Shown piece after piece: positions 51,292 through 60,596 of a stretch of DNA of 64,000 nucleotides. This DNA is from Burkholderia cepacia ATCC 25416. Its GTDB lineage: Bacteria > Pseudomonadota > Gammaproteobacteria > Burkholderiales > Burkholderiaceae. The position numbers and the translations under genes are program-made. The stretch lies in contig NZ_CP012983.1 of assembly GCF_001411495.1 (NCBI RefSeq), forward strand, positions 496,001 to 560,000, written 5' to 3'. A model generated the notes under the pieces. The model saw only the letters and a list, made by a program, of their open reading frames with translations. It had not been told where the DNA came from and did not search any database. The first letter of the stretch is position 1; every line of letters starts with the position of its first letter.

Positions 51292-52305
51292 ATGCTGTCA
51301 TCAATTCGCGCACGGATACTTGCGACGTGTGTCGCCATCATCGCGGCGGCGCTGGTCGGCGCGATGACGAACGCGGCCTTCAAGCACATCCTGATAGTGC
51401 GCGACGCGCTCACGGACGTCTCGAGCGGCAGCGGCGATCTGACGAAGCGCCTGCCGGCCGACGGCGCGGACGAAGCCGCGCAGATCGCGAGAGCGTTCAA
51501 CGCGTTCGCCGAGAAGATCAGTACGATCCTGCGGCAGATCCGCGATTTCAGCACGTCCGTGAACCTCGCGAGCGCCGAGATCGCGCAGGGCAACCAGGAT
51601 CTGTCGGCCCGCACCGAACACGCGGCGTCGAGCCTGCAGGAAACGGCCGCCGCGCTCGAGGAGATCGCCGGCACGGCCCGCAACCCGGCCGATGCGGCGA
51701 GCCAGGTGAACCGTCTGGCGGAATCGGCGTCGGACGTCGCGCTGCGGGGCGGCACGGTCGTGCGCGACGTCGTGTCGACGATGAACGACATCACGCAGGC
51801 GTCGGCGGAGATCGCCAACATCGTCGGCGTGATCGACGGCATCGCGTTCCAGACCAACATTCTCGCGTTGAACGCCGCCGTCGAGGCGGCCCGCGCGAAC
51901 GAGCACGGCCGCGGCTTCGCGGTCGTCGCCGGGGAAGTGCGTGCGCTCGCGCAGCGCAGCGCGCAGGCCGCGCGGGAAATCAAGCAGCTGATCCACTCAT
52001 CGGTCGAGAAGATCGAGGGCGGCTCCGGGCTCGTGCAGACGGCCGGTGCGACGATGGACGAAATCGTCGACGGCGTGCGCAACATCACGAGCGTGATCGC
52101 CGAAATCAGCGTCGCCGCGAAGGAGCAGAGCACGGGGCTCGAGCAGGTGAATCAGGCGGTGTCGCAGCTCGACGATACGACGCAGCAGAACGCGGCGCTG
52201 GTCGAGCAATCGGCGGCTGCCGCGACGTCGCTGCGCGAGCAGGCGGCCCGGCTCGCGCAGACGGTCGGCGAGTTCAGGCTCGCGGAGCGCGCGGTGGCGG
52301 CGTGA
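51292..52305 (+). CDS. Chemoreceptor lacking its periplasmic sensor domain
   Basis: 337 residues. One hydrophobic helix (about 7-24) is followed directly by the second half of a HAMP domain ([30 protein letters not shown], about 43-72) and a full signalling coiled coil with the conserved hairpin tip [31 protein letters not shown]. The usual sensor domain, second membrane helix and first HAMP helix are missing. The frame is intact, so this looks like an in-frame deletion derivative, perhaps still able to join receptor arrays. Confidence 0.88.
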   Translation: MLSSIRARILATCVAIIAAALVGAMTNAAFKHILIVRDALTDVSSGSGDLTKRLPADGADEAAQIARAFNAFAEKISTILRQIRDFSTSVNLASAEIAQGNQDLSARTEHAASSLQETAAALEEIAGTARNPADAASQVNRLAESASDVALRGGTVVRDVVSTMNDITQASAEIANIVGVIDGIAFQTNILALNAAVEAARANEHGRGFAVVAGEVRALAQRSAQAAREIKQLIHSSVEKIEGGSGLVQTAGATMDEIVDGVRNITSVIAEISVAAKEQSTGLEQVNQAVSQLDDTTQQNAALVEQSAAAATSLREQAARLAQTVGEFRLAERAVAA

Positions 52306-52491
52306 CGGTTCGCGTGACGGGGCCGGCGGGCCCCGGTTTCATGCGGCGCGGCGAAGCCAGTCCGGCTGGCGCACCCGCCGACGACGGGCGGGATTTCGTT
52401 CGTATCCTGCACCGGTCCGCTGTACGTCGCCCACGCCGTGGCTGACTGCGATCGATCACCCGTGGGGAGGCCGGTGTTGCTGCCGTTCCGC

Positions 52492-53670
52492 TCAGGCAAG
52501 CAGCCCGCGTGCCGCCAGATTCGCATACAGCGCGCGCACGCCGAAGGTCCACGGCGCGATCTCCGTGCAAAGCCGCACGGTGTTGACGAGTGCGCCGAGT
52601 GCGGGCGTGGAGATCGTGACGCGGTCGCCGAGGTGATGCGTGAATCCGCCGCCGGGCGCGTCGCGATCCTGGATCGGCGAGAACATCGTGCCGAGGAACA
52701 GCATGAAGCCGTCCGGATATTGGTGATGCGCGCCGCAGGTCTGCGCGACGAGGTCGGTCGGGTCGCGGCTGATCTCGCGCATATGGCTGATGCCGTCGAG
52801 TACGAAGCCGTCGTCCGCGCCTTCGACGCGCAGCGACACGCTGCATGCCCGCACGCTGTCGAGCGTGAAGCCGTCGTCGAACAGCCGCACGAACGGGCCG
52901 ATCGCGCACGAGCCGTTGTTGTCCTTGCATTTGCCGAGCAGCAGCGCCGAACGGCCTTCGATGTCGCGCAGGTTCACGTCGTTGCCGAGCGTCGCGCCCA
53001 CCGGCCTGCCGTCACGGGCGACCGCCAGCACGATCTCCGGTTCCGGGTTGTTCCACACCGACACGGGCAGCAGCCCCACATCCGCGCCGAAGCCGACCGC
53101 CGACATTGGCTGCGCCTTGGAGAACACCTCCGCATCCGGGCCGATGCCGACTTCCATGTATTGCGACCATGCGCCGCGGCGTTCGAGCTCCGCCTTCAGG
53201 CGCAGCGCGGCTTCCGAGCCCGGCACGATCTTTGATAGATCGGTGCCGATGGTCGCGGCGATGGTGTCGCGAACCTCCCGCGCTTTGGCCGGATCGCCGC
53301 CCGCCTGTTCCTCGATCACGCGCTCGATCAGGCTGACCGCAAAGGTCACGCCGCACGCCTTGATCGCCTGCACGTCGCACGGCGCGAGCAGGTGCGTCGC
53401 GCCCGGCGTGCCGTCCAGCGCGGCCTGCAACAACGGCTCGACACGGCCGAGCGATTCGCCGGCAGCGGTGCGCGCGATGGCGACTGCATCGGGGCGATCG
53501 AACAGGTCGGCGGTGGTCGGCACGGTGCGTGTGATGTCGAACACTTCGCCGCCGCGCACGGCGACGACGCTCGGGCCCGCGTGGGCGCCGTCGTGCCGCC
53601 AGACGCGGCCGATCAGCAGCGCGTGGTCGAGGTCGTGCGGCAGGCAATCGGAAACGGAAGGCGTATGCAT
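52492..53670 (-). CDS. Fumarylacetoacetate-hydrolase-family dehydratase (sugar-acid, Weimberg-type)
   Basis: 392 residues, cytoplasmic. C-terminal FAH fold with metal-binding Glu in WNNPEPEIVLAVARDG and Asp in GNDVNLRDIEGRSALLLGKCKDNN. This subgroup includes 2-keto-3-deoxy-pentonate dehydratases that form 2-oxoglutarate semialdehyde in pentose oxidation. It lies 31 nt after the IlvD/EDD dehydratase, its expected upstream partner. Which pentose (D-xylose or L-arabinose) is not set by sequence. No semialdehyde dehydrogenase is found in the window. Confidence 0.82.
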   Translation of the reverse strand: MHTPSVSDCLPHDLDHALLIGRVWRHDGAHAGPSVVAVRGGEVFDITRTVPTTADLFDRPDAVAIARTAAGESLGRVEPLLQAALDGTPGATHLLAPCDVQAIKACGVTFAVSLIERVIEEQAGGDPAKAREVRDTIAATIGTDLSKIVPGSEAALRLKAELERRGAWSQYMEVGIGPDAEVFSKAQPMSAVGFGADVGLLPVSVWNNPEPEIVLAVARDGRPVGATLGNDVNLRDIEGRSALLLGKCKDNNGSCAIGPFVRLFDDGFTLDSVRACSVSLRVEGADDGFVLDGISHMREISRDPTDLVAQTCGAHHQYPDGFMLFLGTMFSPIQDRDAPGGGFTHHLGDRVTISTPALGALVNTVRLCTEIAPWTFGVRALYANLAARGLLA

Positions 53671-53701
53671 GGTCAGCTCGGCAAGAGTCGGGGGCGGTGG
53701 G

Positions 53702-55483
53702 TCAGTGCGAATGGCGCGGGTTGCCGCGCTGCTCGATCACCTTCAGGTACAGCGTGGCCGGTTCGAGGCAGCCGCCGGTGGACAGCTGGCCGACGAACCG
53801 GCGATAGAGTTCCTGCCACGGCGTTTGCGCCTGCGGCACGGTGAAGCTTTCGGTTTCGCGGCGGCGCGCGAGTTCGTCCTCGTCGACGAGCACGTCGACG
53901 CTGCGGCGATTCAGGTCCACGCGCACGCGATCGTTCGTGCGCAGCAGCGCGAGGCCGCCGCCGACCGCGGCTTCCGGCGACATGTTCAGGATCGACGGGC
54001 TGGCCGATGTGCCGCTCTGGCGTCCGTCACCCATGCACGGCAGCGACGTCACGCCGCGCTTCACCAGTTCGGCAGGCGGCGCCATGTTCACGACTTCGGA
54101 ACTGCCCGGGTAGCCGACCGTGCCGCAGCCGCGGATCACGAGGATGCAGCGCTCGTCGATGTTCAGCGCGGGATCGTTGATGCGCGCGTGATAGTCCTCG
54201 GGGCCGTCGAACACGATCGCGCGCGCCTCGAACGTATTCTCCGCGCCCGGCTCGGACAGGTAGGTGCGGCGGAACGCGTCGCCCACCACCGACATCTTCA
54301 TGATCGCGCTGTCGAAGAAGTTGCCCGACAGCACCATGAAGCCGGCGCCATGCTTGAGCGGCGCATCGGGCGTGCGGATCACGTCGCGGTCGGCGTCCTG
54401 CGCGGTGTCGGCGATCTCGCCGATCGCGCGGCCCGATACGGTCAGGCAGTCGCGCCGCAGCAGCCCGGCCGAATCGAGCTGGCGCAGCACGGCGGGCACG
54501 CCGCCGGCGCGGTGGAAGCTCTCGCCGAGGTAGTCGCCGGCCGGCATGCAGTTGACGAGCAGCGGCACCGATTCACCCAGGTGCTGCCAGTCGTCCAGGC
54601 TCAGTTCGACGCCCATGTGGCGCGCAATCGCGATCAGGTGCGGCGGGCAGTTGGTCGATGCGCCCAGCGCGGACGCGACGACGATCGCATTCTCGAATGC
54701 CGCGCGCGTCATGATTGTCGACGGGCGCAGGTCTTCCCGAACGAGCTCGACCGCGCGCTTGCCGGTCGCGTAAGCCATCTGGCCGCGCTCGCGATAGGCG
54801 GCGGGAATGCTTGCGCAGCCGGGCAGCGACATGCCCAGCGCCTCGGCGAGGCTGTTCATCGACAGCGCGGTGCCCATGGTGTTGCAATGGCCGATCGACG
54901 GCGACGAGGCCGTGGTCAGCTGCATGAAGCCTTCGTAGTCGATCTCGCCCGCCGCGAGCAGGTTGCGCGCATGCCAGATCACCGTGCCCGAGCCGACCCG
55001 CTTGCCCTCGTGCCAGCCGTCGAGCATCGGGCCGCCCGACAGTACGATCGCGGGCATGTCGACGGTGGCGGCCGCCATCAGGCACGCGGGCGTGGTCTTG
55101 TCGCAGCCGGTCGTCAGCACCACACCGTCCAGCGGAAAGCCGTGCAGCACTTCCACCAGCCCGAGATACGCGAGATTGCGGTCGAGCGCGGCGGTGGGCC
55201 GGCGGCTTTGCTCGGCGAGCGGATGCACGGGGAACTCCATCGGAATGCCGCCCGCGTCGCGGATGCCCGCCTTGGTGCGTTCGGCCAGCTCGATGTGATG
55301 GCGGTTGCACGGCGCGAGGTCGCTGCCCGTCTGCGCGATGCCGATAATGGGGCGGCCCGACTGCAGTTCCTCGCGCGTCAACCCGTTGTTCATGAAGCGC
55401 TCGACATAGAGTGCCGTCATGTCCGCGTGCGCGGGGTCGTCGAACCATTCTTGGCTGCGCAGGCGGCGAGGGGTGTGTGACAT
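53702..55483 (-). CDS. Aldonate dehydratase (IlvD/EDD family; xylonate/arabinonate type)
   Basis: 593 residues. Iron-sulfur ligands are seen in SDLAPCNRHH, TTGCDKTTPACLMAA and GHCNTMGTALSMNSLAEALG. The subgroup dehydrates D-xylonate or L-arabinonate to the 2-keto-3-deoxy acid. Start ATG 55481-55483 with AGGAGACA upstream. A near-perfect palindrome (55526-55543) lies 43 nt upstream of the ATG and matches sites before the 57008 transporter, so the LacI regulator at 55672-56709 should control it. Confidence 0.88.
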   Translation of the reverse strand: MSHTPRRLRSQEWFDDPAHADMTALYVERFMNNGLTREELQSGRPIIGIAQTGSDLAPCNRHHIELAERTKAGIRDAGGIPMEFPVHPLAEQSRRPTAALDRNLAYLGLVEVLHGFPLDGVVLTTGCDKTTPACLMAAATVDMPAIVLSGGPMLDGWHEGKRVGSGTVIWHARNLLAAGEIDYEGFMQLTTASSPSIGHCNTMGTALSMNSLAEALGMSLPGCASIPAAYRERGQMAYATGKRAVELVREDLRPSTIMTRAAFENAIVVASALGASTNCPPHLIAIARHMGVELSLDDWQHLGESVPLLVNCMPAGDYLGESFHRAGGVPAVLRQLDSAGLLRRDCLTVSGRAIGEIADTAQDADRDVIRTPDAPLKHGAGFMVLSGNFFDSAIMKMSVVGDAFRRTYLSEPGAENTFEARAIVFDGPEDYHARINDPALNIDERCILVIRGCGTVGYPGSSEVVNMAPPAELVKRGVTSLPCMGDGRQSGTSASPSILNMSPEAAVGGGLALLRTNDRVRVDLNRRSVDVLVDEDELARRRETESFTVPQAQTPWQELYRRFVGQLSTGGCLEPATLYLKVIEQRGNPRHSH

Positions 55484-55525
55484 GGCAGGCTGTCTCCTGA
55501 GGGGCCTTTGTCATTCTGCATGCCG

Positions 55526-55543
55526 GATGGTACCGGTAACATC
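55526..55543. promoter_or_regulatory. Operator for the LacI-type regulator (site 1)
   Basis: GATGGTACCGGTAACATC, one base off a perfect palindrome (GATGTTACCGGTAACATC), 43 nt before the dehydratase start. Its central CCGG is typical of LacI-family operators. Related sites lie at 56870-56887 and 56932-56949. Confidence 0.85.
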
Positions 55544-55671
55544 GTTTGGATGTTAGCACGGGTTTTTTGCGCAGCGGAAGGGATTTCGTGCGCGCGTGGC
55601 GACGGAGAGGGGCAGGGGCCGGTACGAAGCCGCGCGCGTCGCGTCTTGGGATGCGTGCGGCCGTCGGCCCG

Positions 55672-56709
55672 TCAGGCGCTTTCCCGCGCGATGATCGTGT
55701 AGTCGATACGGATGCTTTTCGATTCGGTCCGCTCGCCGGCGTCACGCGCTTGCAGCGCCGCCAGCAACGCTTCGCCCGTGCGCAGCCCGATGCCGTACGC
55801 GTCGACCGATACGGTCGTGATGGTCGGATGGCAGCATGTCGCCACTTCGAAGTTCCCGAAGCCGGCCACGGCGATATCGGCCGGCACGGCGAGCCCGCGC
55901 CGGTGACACTCCATGATCGCGCCGAACGCCGACATGTCGCTCACGCACATCACCGCGTCGGTATCCGGCCATTGCTCCAGCAGCGCGGCCATCGCCGGCC
56001 CGCCGTGGCTCATCGTGATCGGCGATTCGCCCAGCCGCACGACGCGCGGTTCGCCCAGCCCCTGCGCCTTGATCTCCGCCTGGTAGCCCTTGAGCCGGTC
56101 CAGGCCGCGGCGATCCAGTTCGCTCGCGCCGACCAGAAAGCCGATGCGCCGGTAACCGCGCTCGGCCAGGTGGCGCACCATCGCACGGGCGGCGCGCACG
56201 TTCGAGAAGCCGACGGCGGTGTCGATCGGGCGCGTGGGCAGGTCCCACATCTCGACCACTGGAATCGCCGAGCGCTCCAATACCTTGCGCGTCGCATCGG
56301 TGTGCTGCGACCCCGTCAGCGCGATGCAGCGCGGCTGGTGTCGCAGCATCGACCGGACGAGCCGTTCTTCCCGTTCGAGGTCGTAGTCGGTATCGCCGAG
56401 CAGCAATTGCAAACCATGCGGCTCGAGCGCATCGGTCAGGCCGCGCACGGTGTCCGAGAAGTTGGAACTCGACAGCGACGGCACCAGCACCGCGACGAAT
56501 TCCGAGCGCCCCGACGACAGCGCACCGGCAGCGGCATCCGCCACGTAGCCGAGCTGGTCGATGGCCTCGCAGACCCGTGCGCGCGTCTCGGCGGCCACGC
56601 TGTGGCCGGCGAGCACGCGCGACACCGTCATCTTCGATACGCCGGCGAGGCGCGCTACGTCGGACATGCGGGGCGGCCCGGCGGGCCGGACTGCGGTGGG
56701 ACTGGGCAT
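55672..56709 (-). CDS. LacI-family transcriptional regulator (GntR-like, sugar acid)
   Basis: 345 residues. The N-terminal LacI helix-turn-helix with hinge (MSDVARLAGVSKMTVSRVLAG, about 15-35) is followed by a periplasmic-binding-like effector domain. It lies between the dehydratase pair (downstream, same strand) and the divergent transporter at 57008. The effector is probably a pentonate or aldonate. Operators of the form GATGTTACCGGTAACATC are found before both target promoters. Confidence 0.92.
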   Translation of the reverse strand: MPSPTAVRPAGPPRMSDVARLAGVSKMTVSRVLAGHSVAAETRARVCEAIDQLGYVADAAAGALSSGRSEFVAVLVPSLSSSNFSDTVRGLTDALEPHGLQLLLGDTDYDLEREERLVRSMLRHQPRCIALTGSQHTDATRKVLERSAIPVVEMWDLPTRPIDTAVGFSNVRAARAMVRHLAERGYRRIGFLVGASELDRRGLDRLKGYQAEIKAQGLGEPRVVRLGESPITMSHGGPAMAALLEQWPDTDAVMCVSDMSAFGAIMECHRRGLAVPADIAVAGFGNFEVATCCHPTITTVSVDAYGIGLRTGEALLAALQARDAGERTESKSIRIDYTIIARESA

Positions 56710-56869
56710 CGGAATCGCGATCGGGAGAAGGCAGGAAAGGCTACATCATACCGGTGCGGCATACCGCGCAGGCACGGTCGCGGCGTGCCCGCCGCGGTGA
56801 GGGCCGCACTAGGGAAACCACGCGTCCGGCGGCACTTGTACACGCGTGTCGCCGCATGCTACCTTCGAA

Positions 56870-56887
56870 TGTGTTACCGGTATCAGC
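56870..56887. promoter_or_regulatory. Weak LacI-type operator (site 2)
   Basis: TGTGTTACCGGTATCAGC keeps the core TGTTACCGGTA of the other sites but has degenerate ends. It lies 62 bp from site 3 (centre to centre), about six helical turns, which would allow looping or cooperative binding. Confidence 0.55.
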
Positions 56888-56931
56888 TTGCCGATCGCTC
56901 CCGTCGCCTCGTCGGCTTTTTTTTGGCACCG

Positions 56932-56949
56932 GATGTTATCGGTAACATC
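56932..56949. promoter_or_regulatory. LacI-type operator (site 3)
   Basis: GATGTTATCGGTAACATC, one mismatch from a perfect palindrome, 58 nt before the transporter start at 57008 and between it and the regulator gene. Confidence 0.85.
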
Positions 56950-57007
56950 GATGCGCGCAGCGCACGCGACGGTACGAAGAAGATCGACACAATCAGGAGA
57001 CAGACCG

Positions 57008-58354
57008 ATGCCATCCCTTACGCAGGCCGCTGCCGCACCGGCCGCGGCCGACTCGTCCGAAGACGCCCTTTACCGCAAGGTCATGCGGCGCATCCTGCCG
57101 TTGCTGCTGCTCTGTTACGTCGTGGCCTACCTGGACCGCGTCAACGTGGGCTTCGCGAAGCTGCAGATGCTCGACGACCTGAACCTGAGCGACGGCGTCT
57201 ATGCGCTCGGCGCCAGCATCTTCTTCTGGGGCTATTTCCTGTTCGAGATGCCCAGCAACCTGCTGTTGCACCGCTACGGCGCGCGCTTCTGGATTGCGCG
57301 GATCATGATCACGTGGGGCATCGTGTCGTCGTCGATGGCGTTCATCGTGCCGCTCGCGCAGTTCTTCCACGTGCAGACGACCACGATGTTCTACACGCTG
57401 CGCTTCCTGCTGGGGCTGTGCGAAGCGGGTTTTTTCCCGGGCGTCATCCTGTACCTGAACTACTGGTTCCCGGCGCGGCGCCAGAGCGTGGCGATGTCGG
57501 GCTTCCTGGTCGCGATCCCGCTGAGCCTGACGCTCGGCAGCGTGCTGTCCGGCTGGCTGATGGAGCAGACGCACGGCCTGTCGGGCATGAGCGGCTGGCA
57601 ATGGATGCTGCTGCTCGAAGGGCTGCCGTCGATCGTGGTGGCGTTCATCGTGCTGGCCTGCCTCGGCGACGGCCCGCAGACGGCGAAGTGGCTGTCCGCC
57701 GACGAAAAGGCGGTGCTGTCGCGCAACCTCGAATCCGAGGCCGCGCACAAGTCGCACAGCATCGGCGCCGCGCTGCGCAGCCCGCGCGTCTGGTTGCTCA
57801 CCTTCATTCTGCTGACGTTCAATACCGGTTTCTACGGGCTGGCGTTCTGGCTGCCGTCGATCATCCGCGCGTCGGGTGTGCACAGCCCGCTGCACATCGG
57901 CGTGCTGACGGCCATTCCGTACCTGACGGCGATCTTCGCGATGGTGTGGAACGCGTCGCACTCGCGCAAGACCGGCGAACGCCGCCTGCATGCGGCGATT
58001 CCCGCGCTGATCGGCGGCGTCTTCCTGATCCTGAGCGCGGCGTTCGCGCACAACGTGGCGCTGTCGATCGTATTCCTGACCATTGCCACCTGCGGCATCC
58101 TCGCGCTGATGCCGATCTACTGGACCTTTCCGGGGCAGATCCTGTCCGGCACGGCCGCGGCCGCCGGCATCGCGCTGATCAACTCGGTGGGGAACCTGTC
58201 CGGCTTCACGGGCTCGATGATCACCGGCGTCGCCAAGCAGATGACCGGCAACATCAACAACGGGACTTATGCGCTGGGCGCTTGCCTGCTGGTCAGCTGC
58301 ATGTTGATCGCGTCGATTCCGCGCGATATCCTGCGGCCGCCGGTGGGGCGGTAG
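57008..58354 (+). CDS. MFS transporter, anion/cation symporter type (sugar acid)
   Basis: 448 residues, 12 helices, ACS family (RHIZOBIAL/tartrate/hydroxyphenylacetate-like). Signs are YLDRVNVGFAKLQM in helix 1 and a long central loop. Start ATG 57008 with AGGAG upstream; the earlier ATG at 56846 would add 54 non-native residues across the operators. Sits divergent from the LacI regulator and shares its operators, so it probably imports the aldonate used by the dehydratases. Confidence 0.9.
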   Translation: MPSLTQAAAAPAAADSSEDALYRKVMRRILPLLLLCYVVAYLDRVNVGFAKLQMLDDLNLSDGVYALGASIFFWGYFLFEMPSNLLLHRYGARFWIARIMITWGIVSSSMAFIVPLAQFFHVQTTTMFYTLRFLLGLCEAGFFPGVILYLNYWFPARRQSVAMSGFLVAIPLSLTLGSVLSGWLMEQTHGLSGMSGWQWMLLLEGLPSIVVAFIVLACLGDGPQTAKWLSADEKAVLSRNLESEAAHKSHSIGAALRSPRVWLLTFILLTFNTGFYGLAFWLPSIIRASGVHSPLHIGVLTAIPYLTAIFAMVWNASHSRKTGERRLHAAIPALIGGVFLILSAAFAHNVALSIVFLTIATCGILALMPIYWTFPGQILSGTAAAAGIALINSVGNLSGFTGSMITGVAKQMTGNINNGTYALGACLLVSCMLIASIPRDILRPPVGR

Positions 58355-58418
58355 GGCGTTCGCGCGACGTTACGTCCGGCCGGGGCGGGGGCATCGCGCC
58401 GCCTCGGCGCCGGATGCA

Positions 58419-58535
58419 TCACGTCACGCGGATCGATCTTGTGTGAGTTTGCTCGACCACCACACGCGGAATTCCGGCTACTTCCAGCCAGGGACGCCCG
58501 GCGCGCGACTCTGCTTTCTCGTGAGCGGCCGTCAT
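58419..58535 (-). CDS. Tiny ORF coupled to the aminotransferase, possible fragment
   Basis: 38 residues (starts MTAAHEKAESRAGRPWLEVAG), ATG overlapping the aminotransferase stop as ATGA, then a stop at 58419. The overlap suggests translational coupling, but the product is not recognised. It may be the start of a gene that was cut short. Confidence 0.3.
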   Translation of the reverse strand: MTAAHEKAESRAGRPWLEVAGIPRVVVEQTHTRSIRVT

Positions 58536-59698
58536 GCGTCCTCCAGTGCGAAGCGCACCTTGTCCCCGAGCGTGCGCAACCGGTCGACCGGTTCGTTCGA
58601 GAACACGAAACGGACGTACTGCTCGCCGTGGGCGACGCCCCATCCGGTCATGGCCGTCGCACATACGCCGTGGCGCAGCAACCGCTCCGACATCTGCGAT
58701 CCGGTCAGACCGAAATCGGCGACGCGCAGCAGCATCGACCAGCCGCCCGCCGGCATGCCGAACGGGAGTCCCGACAGTTCGGCGGCGACCGTATCCCGCC
58801 GTCTCTCCAGTTCGCTCACGTAGCCAGGCAGATCGGATGCGGAATGTTCGAGCGCAACCGCCGCGGCCTCCTGGGCTATGCCGACCGGTACCACGACATT
58901 GGCGAGCGACACGGCCACCAGATCCGGAATCAGCCATTCCGGCGCGACGATCCAGCCGACCCGCCAGCCGATCATGCGCAACTCTTTCGACGCCGCGCCG
59001 ACCGTGACCGTACGCTCGGCCATGCCGGGCAGGCCGGCGGGATGGATGACCGTACGTCCATCGAAAAGCAGCCGTTCCATCGCGCTGTCGAGGATCAGCA
59101 GCAGATCGTTCTGCACACACAGGCTCGCGATCACTTGCCAGTCGGACGCATCGAAGAAGCCGCCCGAAGGCATCGACGGCGACATCAGCAGCATGGCCCG
59201 CGTTTTCGGACCGATTGCTGCCCGCAGTGCCGTCTGGTCCAGCTTCCATTCGCTGCCCGGCGTGAAGGTGAACGGGACTTGCTTAGGCACGCCGCCCGCC
59301 AGGCGGATGCGGTTCAGCAGACCGGCGTACGTCGGATCGGTGACGATGACTTCGTCGCCCGTCTCGACGGTGGCGAGCAGCGTATTCAGAATGCCGGAGA
59401 GTCCACCCGCCGACACCACCACCTGGTCGGCCGTGAAGCGCTGCCCCGAAAGCGCCGACACGTGTGCGGCAGCGCTCGCGCGCAGCCGATCCTGACCGAC
59501 GAAGGGCAAATAGGAGTTGGCCGAGTCTCGCTGGATGGCTTCTCGGGTGAAGGCCAGCGCTTCTGAAGTGGGTGGGAGGTCGGTGTCGAGATTTTCGAGT
59601 CGCAAAAGGTCGACGTCGGCATGATCGGCGATCGACCCCATGCGATCGACGCCGATGCCGGCAATGTGCTGCAGACGGACAGGGCGGTGGCGGTGCAT
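58532..59698 (-). CDS. Pyridoxal-phosphate aminotransferase (class I/II)
   Basis: 388 residues, fold-type I. The PLP lysine is in VGAASKELRMIGWRVGWI and the phosphate-binding SAGGLSGILNTLL is at about residue 95. The substrate is not clear. Divergent from the GntR regulator at 59752, with a 53-nt AT-rich gap, so control by that regulator is likely. Start MHRHRPVRL is the only in-frame option near the promoter; about 17 leading residues look unstructured. Confidence 0.88.
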   Translation of the reverse strand: MHRHRPVRLQHIAGIGVDRMGSIADHADVDLLRLENLDTDLPPTSEALAFTREAIQRDSANSYLPFVGQDRLRASAAAHVSALSGQRFTADQVVVSAGGLSGILNTLLATVETGDEVIVTDPTYAGLLNRIRLAGGVPKQVPFTFTPGSEWKLDQTALRAAIGPKTRAMLLMSPSMPSGGFFDASDWQVIASLCVQNDLLLILDSAMERLLFDGRTVIHPAGLPGMAERTVTVGAASKELRMIGWRVGWIVAPEWLIPDLVAVSLANVVVPVGIAQEAAAVALEHSASDLPGYVSELERRRDTVAAELSGLPFGMPAGGWSMLLRVADFGLTGSQMSERLLRHGVCATAMTGWGVAHGEQYVRFVFSNEPVDRLRTLGDKVRFALEDA

Positions 59699-59751
59699 CG
59701 GACCTCCGATCTTGTTACAATTTTATAGATAATATATGCATGGTGGTCGGG
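59699..59751. promoter_or_regulatory. AT-rich divergent promoter, aminotransferase/GntR
   Basis: The 53-nt gap has a strongly AT-rich core (TTGTTACAATTTTATAGATA and following bases, 59712-59739), standing out from the high-GC surroundings. It must hold both promoters and probably the regulator's binding site. Confidence 0.55.
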
Positions 59752-60402
59752 ATGAACTTTGAAGTCAAGGAGGAGCGCTCGCTGGCCGATCGGATCGCTA
59801 TCGCATTGGCGGACCGCATCATCTCGGGCGTCATCGCGCCGGGGGAGTGGCTGCGTCAGGACCACATCGCGGCAGAGTTCGGCGCGAGTCATGTGCCGGT
59901 ACGCGAGGCGTTCAGACGGCTGGAAGCGCAGGGGTTGGCCGTGGTGGAACCGCGACGAGGCGTGCGGGCGGCGCCGCTCGAGCCGGCGGACGTGCTTGAA
60001 ATGGCCAAGATGCGTGCTGCTTTCGAGGCGCTGGCGTTGCGTGAGGCGATTCCCGCGCTCGATGCACGGGCGCTGGAGGAACTCGATGCGATCCTCGATC
60101 AGGAGGCCGCGGCGCGTGGCATCGCCGTGCTGGGCACGCTGAATCTGAGGTTTCATCGGGCGTTGACCGCGCCGTGCGGGATGCCGCGGCTCGTCGCCGC
60201 GATCGGCGACATGCATCGGGCCAGTTCACGGCATCTGTATGCGACGTGGCAGCAACTCGACTGGCAGGATCGCTCGAACGACGAACATCGGGACATCGTT
60301 CGGGCGATACGTGAGGGGGATGTGGACGCGGCGTGTGCGGCTCTGTCCGCGCATATTCTGGCTGCGGGGGATGCGCTGGCTCAGGCGTTGCGTGGGCGGT
60401 AG
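59752..60402 (+). CDS. GntR-family transcriptional regulator (FCD domain)
   Basis: 216 residues. Winged helix (ADRIISGVIAPGEWLRQ and ASHVPVREAFRRLEAQGL) then FCD ligand domain with LRFHRALTAPCGMPRL and DEHRDIVRAIREGD metal/effector positions. Start at 59752 chosen; an ATG at 59740 adds four residues. It probably controls the divergent aminotransferase in response to a metabolite. Confidence 0.88.
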   Translation: MNFEVKEERSLADRIAIALADRIISGVIAPGEWLRQDHIAAEFGASHVPVREAFRRLEAQGLAVVEPRRGVRAAPLEPADVLEMAKMRAAFEALALREAIPALDARALEELDAILDQEAAARGIAVLGTLNLRFHRALTAPCGMPRLVAAIGDMHRASSRHLYATWQQLDWQDRSNDEHRDIVRAIREGDVDAACAALSAHILAAGDALAQALRGR

Positions 60403-60596
60403 GGATGTGGGGCAGGCCGGGGGCATTGACCGGTGCGGAAGGCTGGTATGGGGAATGGCTGGCGTTTTTTCTGGGGTAGCTATAGGCAAACGCGTCGGGC
60501 TGCATCCGGCCAAAAAGCGACATCTGCGCACGTAGGTAGAATCGTCAACAATCAGCTCTAGGTTTGATGGCCATTCCCATTTCGCGAGGCGCAGCG

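Noticed and set aside
56740..56765. Fourth LacI operator near the regulator's own start
   Set aside because: Only the ATACCGGT core matches; the flanks do not follow the pattern of the other three sites.
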